Source of the DNA: Cristatella mucedo
Taxonomy: Eukaryota > Bryozoa > Phylactolaemata > Cristatellidae
Reading direction: 5' to 3'
Length of the DNA stretch: 64,000 bases
Assembly (NCBI GenBank): GCA_009760855.2
Contig: WPIO01000015.1
Span: 4,142,001 to 4,206,000, forward strand
Within the stretch, counting starts at the first letter, position 1. Each line of letters starts with the position of its first letter. Both the position numbers and the translations under genes were made by a program. Shown piece after piece: positions 62,015 through 64,000 of the stretch. The notes under the pieces are model-generated. The model was not told the origin of the DNA and did no database searches. It saw only the letters and a list, made by a program, of their open reading frames with translations.

Positions 62015-62476
62015 AAGGCTTCAGCTCCACCTATCGAATCTACTGCCCCGCTAGACTAAGCATCGTTCCGGTCCGCTTTTCGCAATCCTAACTGTTTAAC
62101 TACACCTCGTACAAACCTCAAATCCCTCGGAGACCGTGCCTGTGGTTCGCATGCTCCCAAAGCCTGGCATTTACTCCCGACCTGCGCCACGACATCTCCT
62201 GACTTGTTCACGTTTAAAAAGAAACGAAAAACGCATCTCTTTATGACAGCATTTAGTGGGCCCTGTGATCCTTTCTTTATGTACTTATGAGTGATGACAC
62301 TCTTGAAAGCTACCACTTACCCCACTTGCATGCTGATCCTGTGTATATCACCCCTAACTATGTTATTCTTTTTGTTTATTGAGCATGCTAACAATAACTA
62401 TTTGATCGGGCTTCCTTTGCAGCAATTGTAAAGCGCCTAGAAAGAGGTTGATTTCCCTGAGGGCGCTTTATCAAAT

Positions 62477-62508
<32 letters not shown>

Positions 62509-62515
62509 ACCTGCT
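62015..62515 (+). mobile_element. LINE-A 3' fragment
   Basis: Plus strand: AAATCCCTCGGAGACCGTGC, TGACAGCATTTAGTGGGCCC, UTR, hairpin GCGCCTAGAAAGAGGTTGAT and a perfect ATT tail (about ten units). Confidence 0.88.
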
Positions 62516-63060
62516 GTTTAGGTCGCCTATGCCCGGCAGTATGTCAGTAGATGGTGCTTGCAGTGGAGACGCTAGTGGAGCAGGGGGCATTTGCTCCCCC
62601 TAAAGGGGGCCGCGACCTGGGCCGATGCTCCCTAATCCTACTCCGTGTGGCCCGTCAACAACTGCCCAATTGATTTCTACTTGCACTCTTTGAGCAACCG
62701 CCGAGTAAGTGTCGGTTAGAAAATGTTATTTTGCACCACAGGTTCTCAGGATTTGTGGGTCTTGCGCCAAATTAAAACCTTGCGAGTCTTGATCCATGAT
62801 ACAAATTCTGGCTACGTCTCTGGTTATAAATACTACGCGAATAAACAATCGTGTTGAATATATAGATCAAAAAGTAACAGCACTCTATCTGTGTTACATC
62901 TCCTCGCCCTTTTTACTAAACTTAACATAGCGTTTTCGTCGCATGGCGTGAAGGGTGAGATGCATCACTAGCTATGACGTCTGTATCACCGTTTGGCTTT
63001 CTAGCGTTCTGGGAGGAACGAGATGTATCGCCAGCCGAGCAGAGCCGAGCTCTTAGTCAC
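62516..63060. other. Unrecognised sequence
   Basis: GGAGCAGGGGGCATTTGCTC, CCCCTAAAGGGGGCCGCGAC looks like a terminal hairpin, but no element is recognised around it. Confidence 0.35.
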
Positions 63061-63069
63061 TCACTTTCG

Positions 63070-64000
63070 CAGGCTACTCCTTCGCTTTGATCCCTCCCAG
63101 CCTTCGAGCATCTCAAATTCTCTCAACTCACTTGCTGCATGCATTGATGACATTCGCACGTGGATGGCAGCAAATTTCCTAAAACTAAACGATGATAAAA
63201 CCAACTTACTAGTTATGGGCAAACCCAGTGTGATTCACAAATTGGAAAGGCTGACGCTCAAAATTGGCTCTGCCAGCATATCTCCTATTGAATCAGCTCA
63301 AAATCTAGGTGTCATATTCCAAAACGACCTCTCGTTAGACTACCATATCAGCTCCACAGTCAAATCTGCCTATTTTCAGCTTCATAACATTGCTTTAATT
63401 CGGGCTTGTTTAGATAAGGATACCACGTCCAAGTTGGTCCATGCATTCGTGACATACCGTCTCGAGTTCTGCAACGCACTGCTTACTGGCCTACCAGCAT
63501 GTGCGATCAGGCGATTGCAGCTGGTGCAAAACTCTGCAGCTAGGCTTGTCTGTCGTGAGCGTCGCAGTTGCCACATTACTCCACTTCTCACTGACATGCA
63601 GTGGCTACCAGTCAAGCAACGGATTGACTTCAAGGTTTTGTCGCTCACTTTTAGGACCCTTCCTTCTATGGCTCCAGCCTATCTCTCAGATACACTCCCC
63701 CATCCGGCCAAGCATCGTACCACCCGCTTTTCGGAATCCAATCGTCTACAAATACCTCGTACAAACCTTAAATCCTTTAGAGACCGTGCATTTAGTTCGT
63801 ATGCTCCCAAAGCCTGGAACTCCCTCCCGACCTGCGTCAGAACATCCCCTGACCTGACCACATTTAAAAGGAACTTAAAAACACACCTATTTAGGACAGC
63901 ATTTAGTGGGTCCCCGTGATTCGTCCGTCACGTGCTTATGAGTGCTGACACTTTGCATGCTGCCACTAACCACATTTGCATGCTGACCCTGTACATGTCA
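63070..64000 (+). mobile_element. LINE-A copy with open C-terminal frame, cut by window end
   Basis: A 298-codon frame ends at 63,919. After a foreign N-terminal part it reads RFDPSQPSSISNSLNSLAAC, DDIRTWMAANFLKLNDDKTN, KLVHAFVTYRLEFCNALLTG, and FSSYAPKAWNSLPTCV. It starts just downstream of the catalytic YADD, so it is 5'-truncated. The frame is intact from there to the stop, unlike most copies, which suggests a recent insertion. Confidence 0.93.

Overview
This window is nuclear DNA from an animal, most likely an invertebrate. Its genes are split into many short exons with GT-AG introns. It is full of microsatellites, L2/CR1-type LINE copies and tRNA-derived SINEs. I cannot name the species. 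The protein families seen (MCM3AP/GANP and a Sec23/24-finger plus VWA protein of the circularly permuted Ras group) are compatible with many metazoan phyla.

Layout. (1) From 1,633 to 18,474 on the + strand lies the C-terminal half of an MCM3AP (GANP) orthologue, the scaffold of the TREX-2 mRNA export complex. I can place 14 exons, and every junction is phase-compatible from the end of the SAC3 domain to the stop codon. (2) From 18,475 to about 36,600 is repeat-rich DNA: two L2-like LINE families (called LINE-A and LINE-B here) in many truncated and nested copies, two SINE families, and a few weak unassigned exon candidates. (3) From 36,783 to at least 43,385 (+) lies a Sec23/24-type zinc-finger and von Willebrand A protein of the family annotated as 'circularly permutated Ras protein 1-like', with 11 phase-compatible exons. 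(4) From 43,400 to 53,700 are pyrimidine-rich arrays, SINE and LINE insertions, a fragment of a retrotransposon with a restriction-like endonuclease, and GC-rich segments with weak coding signals. (5) From 53,888 to 59,008 (+) are the first three exons of a diverged paralogue of gene 3, with the same intron positions and phases. No later exon is seen before the window ends. (6) From 59,000 to 64,000 is again LINE, SINE and microsatellite DNA.

Notable extras are a short hAT MITE at 8,062-8,243 whose two ends look like the horizontally transferred SPIN ('Space Invader') elements; a SINE whose 3' tail resembles the 3' hairpin of LINE-A, suggesting LINE and SINE partnership; a SINE inserted in another SINE with a readable 6-bp target duplication; and a LINE-B copy nested inside a LINE-A copy.

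There is no functional link between the two gene families beyond adjacency. MCM3AP works in nuclear mRNA export. The role of the zinc-finger/VWA proteins is not established. Family names come from recognising protein motifs by eye. No database search was run.
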